In this document: one piece after another, positions 63,472 to 64,000 of the stretch | How the letters are laid out: each line of letters begins with the position of its first letter | Position numbering within the stretch: position 1 is the stretch's first letter | Source: Fretibacter sp964410285 | Lineage (GTDB): Bacteria; Pseudomonadota; Alphaproteobacteria; Caulobacterales; Maricaulaceae | Direction: 5' to 3' | Length of the DNA stretch: 64,000 nt | Assembly (NCBI GenBank): GCA_964410285.1 | Contig: CAYPFR010000003.1 | Location: 62,001 to 126,000 of the forward strand | The notes under the pieces: model-generated | What the model saw: only the letters and a program-made list of their open reading frames with translations | Told to the model about the DNA's origin: nothing | Database searches by the model: none | Position numbers and translations under genes: made by a program

Positions 63472-64000
63472 ATGAGATTACAGACGGCTTCCAGTTCGCT
63501 ACAAAGCGGTAATCGCGCGCCCATTGGCCTTGCCCTTGGAGGCGGCGTGGCGCGTGGATGGGCGCATATTGGGGCGATCCGCGCTTTGCTGGAAGCAGGC
63601 ATAAAACCGGACATAATTACGGGGACATCCATTGGCGCAGTCGTTGGCGGCGCCTATCTGTCTGGAAAGCTTGATGTATTAGAAGATTGGGCCCGCAAAC
63701 TTAATCGGCGCCGCATGATGGGATATATGGATGTGCGTTGGGGCGGGTCAGGCTTTATGCGCGGGGAGCGCTTGGCGCGGGTGCTCAATCATTATATGGG
63801 CGATGTCCGCATTGACGAGCTTGAGCGCAAATTTATTGCGGTGGCCTGTGATCTTCGCACAGGTTATGAGGTCTGGCTTCAAAAGGGACCAATCGTGCCA
63901 GCTATACGCGCGTCCTATGCCCTGCCCGGCGCGTTCGAGCCGGTGAAAATCGATAATCGCTACATGATAGACGGGGCGCTGGTCAATCCCGTGCCCGTCT
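63472..64000 (+). CDS. Patatin-like phospholipase (N-terminal part, runs off right edge)
   Basis: An open frame of at least 176 codons reaching the window edge. PIGLALGGGVARGWAHIGAIRALLEAGI is the oxyanion-glycine region, GTSIGAVVGGAYLSG has the catalytic Ser (GxSxG), and DGALVNPVPV near the right edge holds the catalytic Asp of the DG[AG] motif. This is the RssA/YchK-type bacterial patatin family: acyl hydrolases acting on membrane lipids. The C-terminus is outside the window. The start ATG at 63472 has AGACCAGAG upstream. Confidence 0.9.
   Translation, partial: MRLQTASSSLQSGNRAPIGLALGGGVARGWAHIGAIRALLEAGIKPDIITGTSIGAVVGGAYLSGKLDVLEDWARKLNRRRMMGYMDVRWGGSGFMRGERLARVLNHYMGDVRIDELERKFIAVACDLRTGYEVWLQKGPIVPAIRASYALPGAFEPVKIDNRYMIDGALVNPVPV

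Overview
The window looks like chromosomal DNA from a marine-type alphaproteobacterium, probably near Hyphomonadaceae/Maricaulales. The basis is gene content and order: tig-clpP-clpX-lon, an alphaproteobacterial SspB beside fumC, DUF4169 and a ribbon-helix-helix protein, and a glyoxylate operon beside a ScfR/RamB-type regulator. Base composition is moderate and fairly even. The lineage is an inference; no rRNA is present. There are 47 supported protein genes (two run off the window ends), tRNA-Asp and tRNA-Val. I see no insertion sequence, prophage or CRISPR array.

Layout. 1-1480: the start of an unknown gene, an ATP-grasp-like protein, and tRNA-Asp with promoter and terminator. 1628-6500: a ScfR-like regulator divergent from aceB-aceA (glyoxylate shunt), with several TTTACAA elements between them. 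6518-12850 (minus strand): tig, clpP, clpX, lon and tRNA-Val, the protein quality-control block, with a sigma-32-type promoter before lon. 13137-17776: a VTT-domain membrane protein, the ClpXP adaptor SspB, FumC, DUF4169, an RHH protein and a DUF885 metallopeptidase. 17880-36985: an O-antigen ligase-family protein, UvrD/PcrA, a lipoprotein hydrolase, PrmA, ThrC, a P-loop protein, HemH, an ACE-like M2 peptidase lipoprotein, ThiE, a Sel1 protein, a dienelactone hydrolase, a LysM lipoprotein, pyruvate kinase, a Na+/H+ antiporter and a TerB protein. 37028-39947: TypA/BipA and a small HTH-plus-membrane-protein pair that appears to have a leaderless promoter.

The most interesting region is 39997-57155. 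A 3662-residue repetitive protein carries an N-terminal LEPR-XLL motif, a DUF4347 domain with a His/Cys pair like that of caspase-type proteases, duplicated Ca2+-binding DxDxDG modules and a run of cadherin/Ig-like repeats. Directly upstream and on the same strand is a TolC-type outer membrane lipoprotein. Divergent from these, across a very AT-rich 262-bp gap, is a tightly coupled operon of three adaptor proteins: a periplasmic adaptor, a GAF-like/HlyD fusion, and a PqqD-like/M50 protease/HlyD fusion. None of the five proteins has a visible ATPase motif, the giant protein has no Sec signal peptide, and it has no RTX repeats. I propose a type-I-like export apparatus in which a site-2-protease-type membrane protein takes the place of the ABC transporter and may recognise the N-terminus of the giant protein.

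57198-64000: an operon of astA, a fused 2-oxoacid dehydrogenase E1, a FabD-like acyltransferase and glutaryl-CoA dehydrogenase, divergent from an Lrp/AsnC regulator. This suggests amino-acid catabolism under Lrp control. A patatin-like phospholipase gene runs off the right end.
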